Assembly (NCBI RefSeq): GCF_021155775.2
Contig: NC_060236.1
Location: forward strand, 34,248,548 to 34,312,547
DNA length: 64,000 bases
Source: Neodiprion pinetum
Lineage: Eukaryota > Arthropoda > Insecta > Hymenoptera > Diprionidae
Direction: 5' to 3'
The notes beneath the pieces were generated by a model, which was not told the DNA's origin, did not search any database, and saw only the letters and a list, made by a program, of their open reading frames with translations. Positions 1 through 44,900 of this stretch are shown one piece after another. The position numbers and the translations under genes were made by a program. The stretch's first letter is position 1, and each line of letters starts with the position of its first letter.

Positions 1-3000
1 AGGAATATGCAGGGGAATGCGGTGGATGGATAGTGGAGAAGTTTTAATTGAGGAAGTAACACGAGAAGTCGTGTCACCTAAGTAATGCCAGCATCTTCGC
101 CGAACTCTTGAAAAGGTGTGCGATAAGAGCGGCGAAGAGAGCCCTGAACGACTCTCGGTGAAATGAGATGAAGAACTGGCCGCCTTGCATAACAAAATTT
201 TGTAGAAAACACCGCGAAGGGAGATGAACGGGGAATAAATTCTTGCCGCCGGGTGTGACTCTCTGAAAATTTGGATCAATATGAAAGAAGTGTCGAGCAA
301 AGCGGTTTGCGCGCGGTATTTGAGCCGACCTCGGGTCGCCGTTTTCACCCTTGTAATCCTTGAAGCAAATCTTAATGTTGCTCTAGCGAAGACAAACAGG
401 GATGACTGACCGTTCTCAAGAGCCACACTTGTGCCGGGTTGACCGTTTGATGAATCCAGTTAACACAGGGTGGGAAATCCGAAGCGGAGCTCAGACTCTG
501 TAGCCTAAGGGAACTACTTTGACTTCCCGGTTGAGCCAATTTGCAGGACACACAATGACCGAAAAACGTTCCTCGTCGAGGAGATTAATGCCCGAACCAT
601 ATGGGACGGGGGGTGGCCGTAAGAGATCGCTTTAACACTTTTTACAGCTGACCGCAATAATTGAACCTCTACCCGAGATTATTAATAAAGTAAGAGGCGT
701 GTGTATATAAACCAGATTCTTCACGTAACTAACATTCTTTGTGACGAAGAATTTCCCCTAGCTATAAAAATTCCCTCCTCGTTTCTTTCATCAACCTAGA
801 CATAATATAACTTTCAGTATGTAGCGAAACATTTATCCTCCTCTGACGATTTTCGAACGCAATTTTTACCACCAATGGGGCGGTTGAAATTTACAACACG
901 TGTCCAACGAGTCACGATCGTTTACCTACGGACTATAAAATCATGGATCACAATTCGTTTAATCCAATTTAATTAAGTTCCTCGAAGACTGGCCGCTGTA
1001 GCGAAGTTTTCTGGCACGCTGCAGCGTATAACAGCTGCTGTATTCTGCAAAAGCATTTCGATTCCAATTGATAAATTACCGTATTGTGTGCGGATTAATA
1101 CCATGAGTTGAAGTGTCAATGATTACTATCGAATTTATAATATAAAACGCATCAGTTCCATTCCAATTTAACGAACAGATCAATAGTTCTCATTAGTATG
1201 TAAATAACGGTTTGTGGGCGATGAAACCGATTGAATAAAATAGCAGTTTCAACGGCATGATGAAACCGGGCGAATGGGATAGGTACTCTCTATTTAGCAA
1301 ATAACCGGACGAACGGCAAAAGAGAGACGAAAGTATCGAATGATGCGAAGTGTTTGAAATTTTGCTAACGGAATCAAGTACTAGTAGACTGCTCGTGTAT
1401 CCACGAAGCAATTTGATTTCCATTCAAAATTAATGAAGCCTCTTCCGGCGTGTTTTATCGGCATGAATGTTACACAGTCGTGGAGTGGGCATGGAACAAT
1501 CAATCATGGCGTACATTGGCGAAAAACAGGGAACAAGGTGTGCAACATCTGCTCACCCTCCCGCCTCGAGTGCCTCTACACGGTCTGGTCATTGTGTATT
1601 TAAGGTTTTAATCATGTTTTATTGATTTGAGTGCTGGCTAAATATACACATCACATACACCATCCGTTGATACACTTTGTTAGGAACGAGGGTAGAAAAT
1701 AACAATAAACGACACACATCACACAAGCTTAATGGTTCCTTTCGTTTTGCGAGTCGTGAGGATCGAAAAGTAGAACGGTCACGACATCGAATGATTAAGG
1801 ATGCGGTAATCGAACTTAGGTACCATAGAATTTCAAAATCTACGCTGCTCACATGCAGGGCCATCAGAATTTACACCGTAAAAAATTGGCGTGTTAGATC
1901 GACACCAAAAAACATTCTATCAAAGTCCACACCGCATTTTTTTACAGGGTATACATCTTACTTTTCGATACGCTTTGATTCAGAGTTTTCAGATCAAGTA
2001 CGCTTAAGATGCGCTACCAAAGAATAAACAACCATGCTAAAATCACTATGAATTGTTCATTTACCGCCGTAGTCAACCTGACTTTTTAAATCCTCGGTAT
2101 CATAATTTTATGAAAATTCGATACCTATCAAAGAGCCGTGTTACGGTGGATATTATCGTCAACGACCATGTTATACCGATAAGTGGAAAAGTCCCTCGAG
2201 CGTTGGATTATCTCTACACTTTGTCGTTGATCAAACTCTTTCCGGTTTACGCGAGACGATCAATGGACACTTATAGCTGTACACTTTGCCTAAAACTGTG
2301 ATGCGTAAATGATGTAGAGCGCAGCCGGCACCGACCCCTCGACATATATGAGACAGCTAATACCAGGGATGGTCTATTAAAGCCACATTTAATGGAACTT
2401 GACGTTAGTAGCAGTCCACTGAGCGTTATTAACCTGCGAGGTATGGTGTGGATGTGCCGGCGAAGGGTGAGCTGGGTGTATATCGACACGTGACGCGTAT
2501 CGAGCACCTCGAACCGGTCGAACTTCACGATACGTCTTCAGCCTCGTCGTGTCCATTACGCGTTCCTTGTTCAGCGAGTACTTTCAGTGCTGTGAATTAG
2601 AGGCATTAGCCAATGGTCTTAAAAGGTGAACGGTGCATTAAATAGCCTGCGGCACACGCGAGCCTGGAGAAGCAAGAAAACTTCGCTCGCCTGAAAGGAC
2701 CGATCAATTCTAGAACTTTGCGACACTCCTAGAATTATTTTCGAAATTCATTATTTGATTTGATAAATGGATTTTCACTTTGACAACAAACTCAGAAATC
2801 AATCACAACAGCTAAAAATTTGGCTAAAAATTTTATCTTAGAGAAAGTGCAAAGTTCGAATATTTTAGGTTAATTGAAAAATTAACGACGAAGCCAGGAA
2901 TCGAACCTGGTGTCTAGAGACGAAATCAAACATATAGAAATTTTATCATCAATTTTCGGGTTGCTCTTAGTGACAAAAAGGTACAACGTTTTTCCTGACA

Positions 3001-3346
3001 ACTTGGGAACGGCTCAGGCGATTTCGTTCAAAATTTAATTAGGTCGAAATCCTGAAGAACCACATCGATTGAGACCAAAATTGTCGAAATCTTATTGTTT
3101 ATTCTCGAGATATCGATGTACAAAAAATCGATCCAATGAAAGCTCAACTCTTCAGTGACTCGCTTTCTTTTGCAATCAAAATTCAAGCGAGTTTTTTTTA
3201 TACAGAAATTTTACGTATGTATGATCAACCTATCGCTTATTGCTCCCGTAACTTGCGTCACTAGTCACTGGCACATAAAATTTTACTAAAAAGGAAACTC
3301 CTTCCAGTTTTGATACAAAAAGAATAGTGAGTCACTCAGAACCTAT
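1..3346. other. No gene seen; presumed Ptp99A intron
   Basis: No coding exon was recognised. The first 650 bases are less AT-rich than the rest but carry no convincing frame. A tRNA T-arm-like motif on the minus strand lies at 2890-2911. The stretch is presumed intronic because the first FN3 exon at 7875 needs upstream exons. Confidence 0.4.
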
Positions 3347-3605
3347 TGAACATTACTGTACAGTGTACACGATGTATAGTAAAGTGCATAAATGCCTTAA
3401 CGTTCCGGCCAACTTGTTTTCGGTCCTAACAAAATGCGAGTTCATTTCTATACGAATTACGTGACAATGACTGGTGATGCAGCTGACGCGATGAAACGGA
3501 TGCATTGTCACATAATTCGTATAGAATCGAAGTCGCATTTTGTTTCGAACCGAAAACAAGGTAACGGGAAGGGTAAGGCATTAACGTTGATTAATGAACA
3601 TTACT
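3347..3605. mobile_element. Foldback element with flanking 11-bp direct repeat
   Basis: Two inverted arms of about 80 bp (about 3390-3475 and 3505-3585) share the blocks CTTGTTTTCGG, AACAAAATGCGA and TTCTATACGAATTA. The 11-mer TGAACATTACT occurs at 3347-3357 and again at 3595-3605. A long inverted repeat with a duplication of 9-11 bp is typical of Mutator-like MITEs. The left side has about 30 extra bases between the direct repeat and the arm, so the exact borders are uncertain. Confidence 0.6.
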
Positions 3606-4337
3606 ACATCAACGAACAAGTAAACAGAGAACCAGTATTAACATAACCTAAAATTTTATTTCCATAGTAATGAAGTTTGGTGAATTCCTGAAAATATTTT
3701 TTCCCAGCATCAGCCATTGCGGTGTTGATTTTTTTTTTTGTTCGCCCGAAGCTGGTGGTCTGAAGTCGGTATAGGTAATGCAGATTCGTGGACAGCGTAA
3801 ACTGCAGCAATTATCTCGACCGGCGTGGCGGTACCGCCTAGAAACTTTCCGTAACAAATCGGTGCCCATTAATATCCACTATTAATTAGTGCAAAGCGGT
3901 AACGCGAATGCAAATCGGAAGACGGTAAAACCCTTTCTCGACTGGTGTGCTCATGCAGCTCCGCCCGCGTTTCAATTATTAATTGCCCGTGGCCCTCGAC
4001 AATTCAACTGTAGCGGCTGCTGCTCCGGGTTTCGCGTAGCCGCCACTCGATGCTCCGGCTGCCTTCGAGCCCGCGACTCAAGCAAGAACAACTATCCCAG
4101 TTACTGACTTATGCCTCTGATTAATCCAACACCACACGGTCGCGCGGTCTATGTCTCCCTCGACAATTTCCCCGACCATGGGATCCCGGAACGAGCTGAA
4201 TCCCATTTCAAGGTCCCACCAGGGTTGTTACAAGCCTCCGGAAAACCGGCGAGAGACGGAGAATTTACAACTTACTGCGAAAGAACGGCCATTCGACATG
4301 GTGATGGCCACTTAAATTGGCCGAAAATAGTATATGT

Positions 4338-4985
4338 TGAGTAACAAGGAGACAAACTCGGTCTTTACCGGCCGAGCGTAAGTTTGCAATTCGAGTCGTA
4401 GATGAACCGAAGACGAGTATTGAAAATACGCGAGGAGAAAAGACCGTTGCCTACTTATCGCACACGATTCTTCATATAACAAGAGTGTGTTACGCGTTTT
4501 TTCACCAAGCACGAAATTGAGGTTAGGTTCGCACAATGTCAGATTTGTTCGCGACAGCGCATGCGCGGAGTACAGAAATGATTACTTTCAACCACGGTCT
4601 TATAGACAGGTCTGGGCACTCCAAGCCCCTTCCTGTATAACGCAGCGTGACCGTCTTGAAGCCTGTGTTTCTCAATTTGTGCACCAAAGACCGGAGCGCT
4701 GCAATCTCCGAGGCCAGTGTATGCGTACTAAGTAGGCCTCTTCCTCACTAGCGCTAGCGGCGAAAATTCACAACATCGGCTTCATTTTCGAGCACGGTTT
4801 TACAGCCGGAGTGCGCAGACCTACCTATAAGACCGTGCTTTCAACGCTCCTAGGACTAGAAAGTGGTCTCTTCACTACTCCGCCCATGCGCATACGCAAA
4901 TTCACTCTACCGTCGTAGAAACAGGTACTTTCTGTCCAGAAAACACGCATGGAAAAACGCGTGAAACATGCTCGCGTTATATAAA
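4338..4985 (+). repeat. Dispersed repeat copy 1, interrupted by a nested element
   Basis: About 390 bp, excluding the insert at 4593-4837, matches 27058-27450 in the same orientation. Shared blocks include GTAACAAGGAG, CACACGATTCTT, AAATTGAGGTTAGG, GACAGCGCATGCGCGGAGTA and GAAACAGGTACTTT. The first 150 bases form a loose inverted repeat around GTAACAAGGAG. No coding content. Class unknown. Confidence 0.7.
4593..4837. mobile_element. hAT-like MITE, 245 bp, nested in a repeat
   Basis: The ends are CACGGTCTTATAG and CTATAAGACCGTG, a 13-bp perfect terminal inverted repeat that continues imperfectly. It is flanked on both sides by CTTTCAAC (4585-4592 and 4838-4845), an exact 8-bp duplication. The second copy of the host repeat has a single CTTTCAAC at 27306-27313 and no insert, so the empty site is visible. 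An 8-bp duplication is the mark of the hAT superfamily. No transposase is encoded. Confidence 0.85.
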
Positions 4986-6384
4986 ATATAAGAATACCTG
5001 ACTCTACCTGACCAAATTATCAATTTTCCTGATTGTAATTCGAACCAACAGTGCCAATTGGAGTATATTTCATGAATCAGCTCTTCAAATCGATCATTAT
5101 TCAGAAACACGTTTACAATCTATTTAATGGTCATAGAACCAAGTATGCTATGAAAAAATTGTTCCTAAAATTTTGCTTATTTATTGAGGAAGCTTAATTC
5201 TTTATCGTTTAATACCGCTGTAAAATTATCGGACTTACTGAAAAATTCCTTGAATTTTCCATGACTGGTGGCCACCATCTTCGATTCGTCTGCATCTACA
5301 CTGAGGGAATTTTAAACCTGAACTGTATACTTTTTTTTTACAATAAACAGAGAAAATGTGGTCTGAGCACACGTCATAAATTAATTTTCAATCTGTGATT
5401 TCTAGTAATTTCAGTATGTACTTTACTATTATTTTTTGACACAGTCATTCGAAATATATTGTCATATCACTGTTGCTATAGATTAATGCTGGCGGAACAG
5501 TGACTTGAGGTTGAATAAAAACGAAATCAATCTAATTGTACAATAACTAGAAAATTTAGTATCGACAACAACATAAACATTAATTACTTACGAGTGTCAC
5601 ATTTTCTTGCCTTTGCAACAATATTTAAAGCGTGAAGTGGGGTTTAAAATGAATAACTAAATTAAATTCCAATAAACTTTATCGGACAACCACTTGACGT
5701 AGAAGAAATAATTGAATACTATGAATTTTAATCGAAATAATTGAGTATTGAATAATCGGAGACGGTTTAGACTGTCGAGAAGATTTGTAAATGCCCGATT
5801 CGTATTCCTGGTCCAATTTCAATGAATAATCACACATTTTATTGGTAAATGAACTCTGCACAAATCATCAGAGATATATTTTGAAACAAGCCGATACTTC
5901 ACGATCTGCGACTTCTATTGATTGTGCATAAGTTGTTTTTTCGGTCAATTGAAGAACAAGGTACAAAAATACAAATTCAGGTAATTCGAAAGCAATTCAT
6001 TCACAAACAAAATTAGTGAGGATTTATTGCATTCGGATGGACTGTACAGGTTCTTCTGCACAAGCAAAGCAGACTATTATTATATCTCAAGTTATTCATA
6101 ACTGATGTGAGCACTTTTCGTGCAAATTTATTGCTTTTCTCTGTTTCTCCGCCTTGAGTCGACACCGAGTTTATCGCATTCTCTTATCATGTATTTTGAT
6201 GAAACCTGCACAGCGTTGTTTACACAACCTGCACCCAACTTAGCAACGGACCGATCAGACACCTATAATAAATATTTCAAGATAACGGATACGTCGTTGG
6301 TGGATTATTGGCCAAGTATAAGTACCAAAATTGATTGCACGATATATAAACCGGGGTGGAATGGGTTATAATGGACGTATATAT

Positions 6385-6734
6385 TAGGGTGATCCTTAAA
6401 AAGGTCATTTTTTAATTTTGACCGACTCACCAACCAAATCGGTTCCAAATAATTCAAAAATAATTCCCTAATTTTTCTAGATTTTTATCTCAACTCTAAC
6501 CCGTATCCGAAGAGGGTGGATTTAACCATTTAACCCTTTCAGGGACACATTAAATCTAACGAACGAATTTCCAAGAAATTTGGTATAAAGATGTTTCTCG
6601 GACATCTTCCGGACACGGGTTAGAGTTGAGATAACAATCTGAACGAAATAACGAATTGTTTTTGAATTATTTGGAGCCGATATGGAAGATGAGCCGGTCA
6701 ACATTCAAAAATGACCTTCTTAAGGACCACCCTA
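6385..6734. mobile_element. Foldback MITE of 350 bp flanked by TA
   Basis: Nearly the whole element is an inverted repeat. The left end GGGTGATCCTTAAAAAGGTC mirrors the right end. Inner blocks CCAAATAATTCAAAA and ATCTCAACTCTAACCCGT are also mirrored. A TA dinucleotide at each end suits a Tc1/mariner-type target duplication. Related half-copies lie at about 7308-7378 (right half) and 42430-42560 (left half). No protein is encoded. Confidence 0.7.
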
Positions 6735-7874
6735 GTACGAATGGAATACGGTTGGTCATTTATTTCCCGTAATTTCCGCACACGGGTGGAAAGACGTCAG
6801 CGTCCAGGATGGGAGAAATGGTAAAATAAATTCTTGCGGAGTCCGGTAATGGTACATCAGGATTATGCCAACGCTCCCTCGGGATATCCCAGAGGTACCG
6901 GCTTGGCTCGAATCTCCCCTGCTAAGAATCTACACCTCCCCAATCCATTTCACCAAAGGGGAATATTCAGAATGATCGAAGCGAATTTTCCTATCGTAAT
7001 ACATGCAAAATACGTACGGGTATCAGAGTAAAAATATTATGCAATATATGTGTGTATATATATATATATGTATTCCACGTCAAATTAACAGCCCATGTAC
7101 ATCATCCTCTTCCATCTTAATCACGTTTTAGCAAAACACCACTTTTTAAAATCTGAAAAAATTCACACAGATTTTATGATTCGGAGTGTGATTTTTAAGC
7201 ACCGCGCGATAAAGGGATCTCAATATTTACTATTTTTTTTTTTTTTTTTTTACAATAAAATACATGTAACGGAGAATGTGGCCGAGCACGTGTATTATAA
7301 ACGGGGAAATTATTTGGAGTCGATTTGGGGAGTGGCCCGGAAAAAATTCATTAACGCCATAAATATAGAACCATCCTAATACGTATAGATATACAATAAC
7401 GACAATATCCTCATACCGAACAAGTCAAATGCTGTTCAACTTTTCGATCCGAAAATTTTACATCCATAGTTAGAAAGCGATAATATTACACACGTACCAC
7501 TGCTGGGCATCCATCTAATATAATATTATTATAATTTTCATTGGTTTTGCGGAAAATTAAGTTTTTCCAATATTGCAATGGAAGGTATAATCAACTGTCC
7601 CGTTATTGTAATATTTTCTTTTCTCCTTCGCTCTTAGCTCTATACTCGATAGAGCTTCTGGTCGAGAAGGCAAAGCTCGTAAAATTTTACAACACTATAC
7701 ACTTCTCTCTGAACGCAGTTTTGGCGCAGGTTTAAAACGTTGGAGAGAGAGAGAAAAAAAAAAAAAAGAAAAGAAAAAAAAAATAGTAAATAAATAAAAA
7801 TAGAGGAAAAGTGAAACGACCGTGAGATGTCCAGTTTTACGTTTTACTTACATGGATTCTATTTTTCTTTTCAG
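6735..7874. other. Presumed Ptp99A intron with simple repeats
   Basis: No exon before 7875 was found. It contains a TA tract at about 7056-7069, a poly(T) run at about 7232-7249 and an A-rich tract at 7755-7800. A degenerate right half of the 350-bp foldback family lies at about 7308-7378. Confidence 0.4.
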
Positions 7875-39854
<31,980 letters not shown>

Positions 39855-41680
39855 TCCAAAGCCATGGTTCGTTGCCAAGGCGCGACGACTACTCATCGTT
39901 CCGAAATGTTGTAACGGACGCTTCGGCTGGCAGGTGTAGATTTTTAAACAAAGAACGCTGTTTCCTCTCCGCGAGAAACAAGTGAAATTATGCTGACGCG
40001 TCGGATTCGTCGACGAACGACGAAACTAGAGACAGTCGCGTTGATGGACGCGCACGGCTAGATTTTAAACTCGCGAAGACAACGAACGGCGTCCAATTTT
40101 CAGACTGACGATGAAGTGCGCGAGGATTTCCATGAATCCCGCGAAAATTTCTCTGCTATGATCAATGATCGACTGACTGGCCAGGGTTGCCGATGTTTCG
40201 CTGTTTCATTGTGCAGCACACCTCGCCGTAACTCGCGAGGATTCTTGCCCGAATGACCAGGCGAAATGGATTCGTTCGACGTTGTTTGACACGAATTGGA
40301 AAATGTGCACAACCATCACGGCGTGTGTATAAACAACTGCAACGTATCGCGACGGAGAAAGACGTGATTCGAGAACGAGATGTTGATATTTCTGGGAATG
40401 AATGAATCGACCACGGCAGCCAATCAACCATAAACTGTGAGACTAGAGATTTGGAACTCGTGAAAATATCTTCCGCACAACAACAGTGGACGCTTGGATT
40501 GAGAATCGGTTCCGTTGTCGATTGTTTTATCGTGTAAACGAATGTTTAGTAATAACATAGGGAAACTGTCGACATCGATGTATTATACGAACTAAATTCT
40601 CGTTTTCGTTTTCTTCTCTCTCGTTGGACGCATAGAAAAAAAAACAAGTATAATGAATACGGAATCGTAAAATTGGACACACGAAAGATTACAAGTAAAG
40701 CAAAGTGACGAACTTTCCTGATATACATTGTACCTCTATTTTTACATCAACTGCATTCTTACAAACTTCATATCGTGGCAACTACGAATATTCGAATTAA
40801 GTTGCATACGAATTAACATCGATGAATACACGTAACTTTATCGCGGATCAAAGAACATCAAGTGACTTTTCGTTCCAAGTACCCAATATTATCAAACGAA
40901 TTGATTCGGAATAGATTCGTGTTCCCTTAGAAGCACTCGAATTCCCAAATTGGTTACAAACTGCACGCCCGTTAACGTCGTGATAGTGAATTGCGTTCCG
41001 ATTCACCAAGTTGCCAAAGAACAATTAAATCATCAATCGAATTTCAATTGATTGTCATAGTTATAATATGTAATTAATCGTGCGCATCGTTGTAATAGTA
41101 ATTAATCGAATCAATTGTGTTTTTCTTTTTTATTTATTTTTAAAAATTTTTTTCTCAAAGTAATAATTATTAGCTAATTATATTTTCACGGCGATACGCA
41201 TTAAAAATTTACGTTGAGAGAAAAGCGAAAGAAACGAAAATTAAAGGAAGAAAGAAAGAAGGTTACATGCGTGCACGCAACCTCTGTGTGTTGTATATAA
41301 ATATGTACCACGTATCTATATCTGTTTCTCATTCTCTCTCTCTCTCTCTCTCTATCTCTTTCACTCATTTATATAAATATGTATATAGATTTCTAAGAAA
41401 AAAATTCGGGAGCAGCTGCGGTAATCAGCGTGCAAAGTTCTCATCCCAATTATCATACCTACACAGGACGATACGCGTGCAGTTTGTTTGAAGGAAATAT
41501 GCTGCACCTGCAGCTGCCACACTGCAGCCTGTGTATGTACATAAAAATCTATACATACGTCTTTATAATATAATTTACGTAGGCCGTCGAATGTATTCAT
41601 GTATAATAGTGTTTTGTACATACAGTGTGAGTGACTATTATATACATATAAAATAATTTTAAATAAAAGTAATAAATAAA
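39855..41680 (+). other. Likely Ptp99A 3' untranslated region
   Basis: No reading frame of interest follows the stop codon. The sequence grows AT-rich toward a cluster of AATAAA hexamers at 41662, 41671 and 41675, followed by a T- and GT-rich stretch. Drosophila-type neural receptor genes often have long 3'UTRs, so transcription could also run past this point. The end given is the first strong signal cluster, not a proven 3' end. Confidence 0.4.
41662..41680 (+). terminator. Candidate poly(A) signal cluster for Ptp99A
   Basis: Three AATAAA hexamers within 19 bases, followed downstream by T- and GT-rich sequence around 41730-41755. This is the first dense group after the stop codon. AATAAA also occurs by chance in DNA this AT-rich. 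Confidence 0.35.
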
Positions 41681-41866
41681 TAGTGATAAATTTAAGTCAA
41701 AAATTTAGAATGTACGATTGACTACGTACGTTTATTATGTATATGTACATTGTACATACCTATGCATGTATACGTCTAAACTGCTTGGTTACTGTTTTTA
41801 AAATTTCAACGATTTTTCATAATCAAATTGCGATTATACTTTTATTTAAAAATTCCTAGTCGGCGT

Positions 41867-41940
41867 ATTATAATAATAATAATAATAACTACAACAACAA
41901 CAATAATAATAACGGTAATAATAATAACGATAACAATCGT
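41867..41940. repeat. AAT/AAC trinucleotide microsatellite
   Basis: Interrupted runs of TAA and CAA units. Confidence 0.9.
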
Positions 41941-44900
41941 TTTATTGTTACAGAATATTGTACATCGCTATTTATGTTATTAAATTCTTATCAAATTTGT
42001 CTCACAATTAATTTTATTTTGTAATAAATTTTTCAACTCTCTTTTCGTTCATAATGAAAACGATTTGATTCTTCGGATTTTTTCAATTTAGGTATGAAAA
42101 AAAGATTGTTGTAAAGCTTCTCGTGAAACAATTTCTAATAAAAACAAAGCTGCAAGTGAAGAAGCTTCTATGAAACACAAAAAGAAAATTGAAAAAATTG
42201 AAAAAAAATATATAGTAAGATGTAAACACTCTAAAATTCAAACTAAGTTTTGATGTTATTATTAAATTTTTACGGGAGTTTAAAGAAAAATTGATGTAAA
42301 ATTGTATAACTTATATAACATGTAAGTATGATATACCTAATATGTGTAACTTTGATAAATTTAAATGAGATTTAATCTAATCTATGCAATTTGAACGAAA
42401 TATTTATGGAAAATGAGGCTATATATATATTAGACCTGTCCTTAAGAAGGGCAAAATCGAATTTTAATGGTCTTACCCCGCAAATTGGTTCGAAATAATT
42501 CAAAAAAAACGTCCGAATTTTGAAAAAATTTTCACTCCATATTTACCCGTGCCTAGGAAGCCTTACTTTTTCCCATAAGATAAGCATTGGTTTTTCGGGA
42601 TTTTTAATCGTTTTTTTACCGCTGCCGTAATTATCAGCTAAAAAATCGCTAATTCTCAGAAAATGTTGACAGTTGTGTTAGCTTTTTGTCCAATTTTTTG
42701 GAATTCGATACAAGCATTTTTGGGCTACATTTTGGGTATATATATTATATATATATGTAGACCTGGAATGTCTTGAACGGTTTTTTTTTTTTCTTTCCAA
42801 AAGATATTATTATTATCATTGTTATCATTAAATAATCGAGTTCAATTCATGCGGGATTGTATTAATCATCGTAGACTCGATTGTACTTCGCTTTTATACC
42901 AAATCATTGATACCGTTACAACACCCTATTAATTTTCTTCGTTTTATAACGATCTTGAAGTAAATTTTTACTTTTTCAATCGCTCGTAATTGGATACAAC
43001 AATGAATGTGGGTGGACGAAAAGTTAATGTCTTTAACAAAACAAGAAAATGCCAAGGTGAAAAAAAAAAAATTTACAATTATACATTTCAAGTACCGCCC
43101 ATGTTCGAAACTCGTTATGAAAGACAACGTATATTGTATATTTTCTATTTGCTGCGAAGCATATGCTCATACACACACAAACACATAAATATTACAATAA
43201 ATCACCGATGCAAAATGCGTAGAGACAGCATTTAATCGAGCCAGTCGAAGAAATAGACTCTCAAATTTTTTTATACGACATTATACTCTACGGCACACGT
43301 TATGTTGATTGTTGTAATTACTATATAATAATAGAATAATATATAGAGAAATTAATAACAATGTGAACGTAGCCGTTAATTATTATATAGATAAATGAAG
43401 GATATAGAAATTCTATTGTGGTGTCGTCGGTAAGATAATTTCAAATTTTATAACACACAAACATACGTGGATTATAACTTTTCTTGTGTTATAATTCGAC
43501 AATATTATTTGCTTTCTATTTAAAAATTTTTATTTTTTCTCTTCCTCATCTTTCTACCCATCGTTTACTTGTAATTTTCAAATTTCATTTTACTCACAAC
43601 GAATCCTCACGCGTCTGTCGTACGACGATTTAGTTACAATCTGCAATTTGAACTACGAATTAAGGATTCAACAAATGGGCATTTAATTTATGAAAATACG
43701 TGCATTTCCGGATCGAAGCCTCAGACTAGATTCACGTTTTCATGCATTCCGACATTTACTTCAAACTCAAAATATATTCTCCGGATAATGTGAAGCAGAA
43801 AAAAGAAAAAAAAAGAAAAAAAAATTACAAAACGTTCACATTATCGAAGAGTTTCTATGTTGATGTCACACTATTCCAGCCGAGGGGAGGTGCTTTCGAA
43901 GACTGAAAAACAAAAAAAAAAAAAAAAAAAGAAATGAAAAGAAAAAAAAATACAGAATTCTTTGCTAATTAATTAAATCAATTACTTATCGTTTTATAAA
44001 TGTAACATAAAGGAGAGAGAACAACAAAAAAAAAAAAAAAACATATATATATATATATATAAAAAGGAACAACAATTTAATATTACGATTCACAAAATCG
44101 CTACACTCGCGTTGTGTGTACTTTATATATGAGATAGAAAAAGGAATAACATTATTATAGAAATGAAATTCGAGCACAATTTTAATGCTTGTTGCACGAA
44201 TTATAATAATATTATGTATAGCTGTCGACTCTCGATATGGTACATAGTAGTTGGTTAAACACATTCGTATCTATGTATAAATCATTAATAATTATAATGA
44301 TAACAATAGCGACTATAATAATGATGGTACACAACAATGGTAATAGTAATAAAGAAATACAAAATAAAAAGCGAACTGTTTTAATTTACTTCAGTTTATT
44401 TATTTGTTTACTTTATTATGTAGTGTACTCGCATTATATAACAATGCAACAATTAAATTTAAAAAAAATTCATCTAATAATTAATCAATCAACAGGTAAT
44501 TGTACTAGGAATAATCGGCACTTGTCATTTCGCGTAACGTGACAAATTGGCGAATCATTTATTATTGTTGCTTAACGCAGATATGATTACGTGTAATGTA
44601 GAGATTATATATCAATTGTACATATTATATATTACACATATACCGAGGCAATTGACATTTTACTGAAGTGGTTTTCTTTTCTTTTTTTTTTTTATCACAC
44701 CCACGTCGTAGATGCACTTGAAACATTTTTATAACTCGTCGAATAACATAGAATTCCATCATCTGGATGCTCTTCGTGTAGCAGTGAATTATTTATTAAC
44801 GTCGAAGAGAATTTGTATTTTTCCGTAATTTTCATCTTAGTAAACGAAACGAGAAAATCAATCCCTCCTTCGCGTCATGATGTAATGATGGTCATACGTA

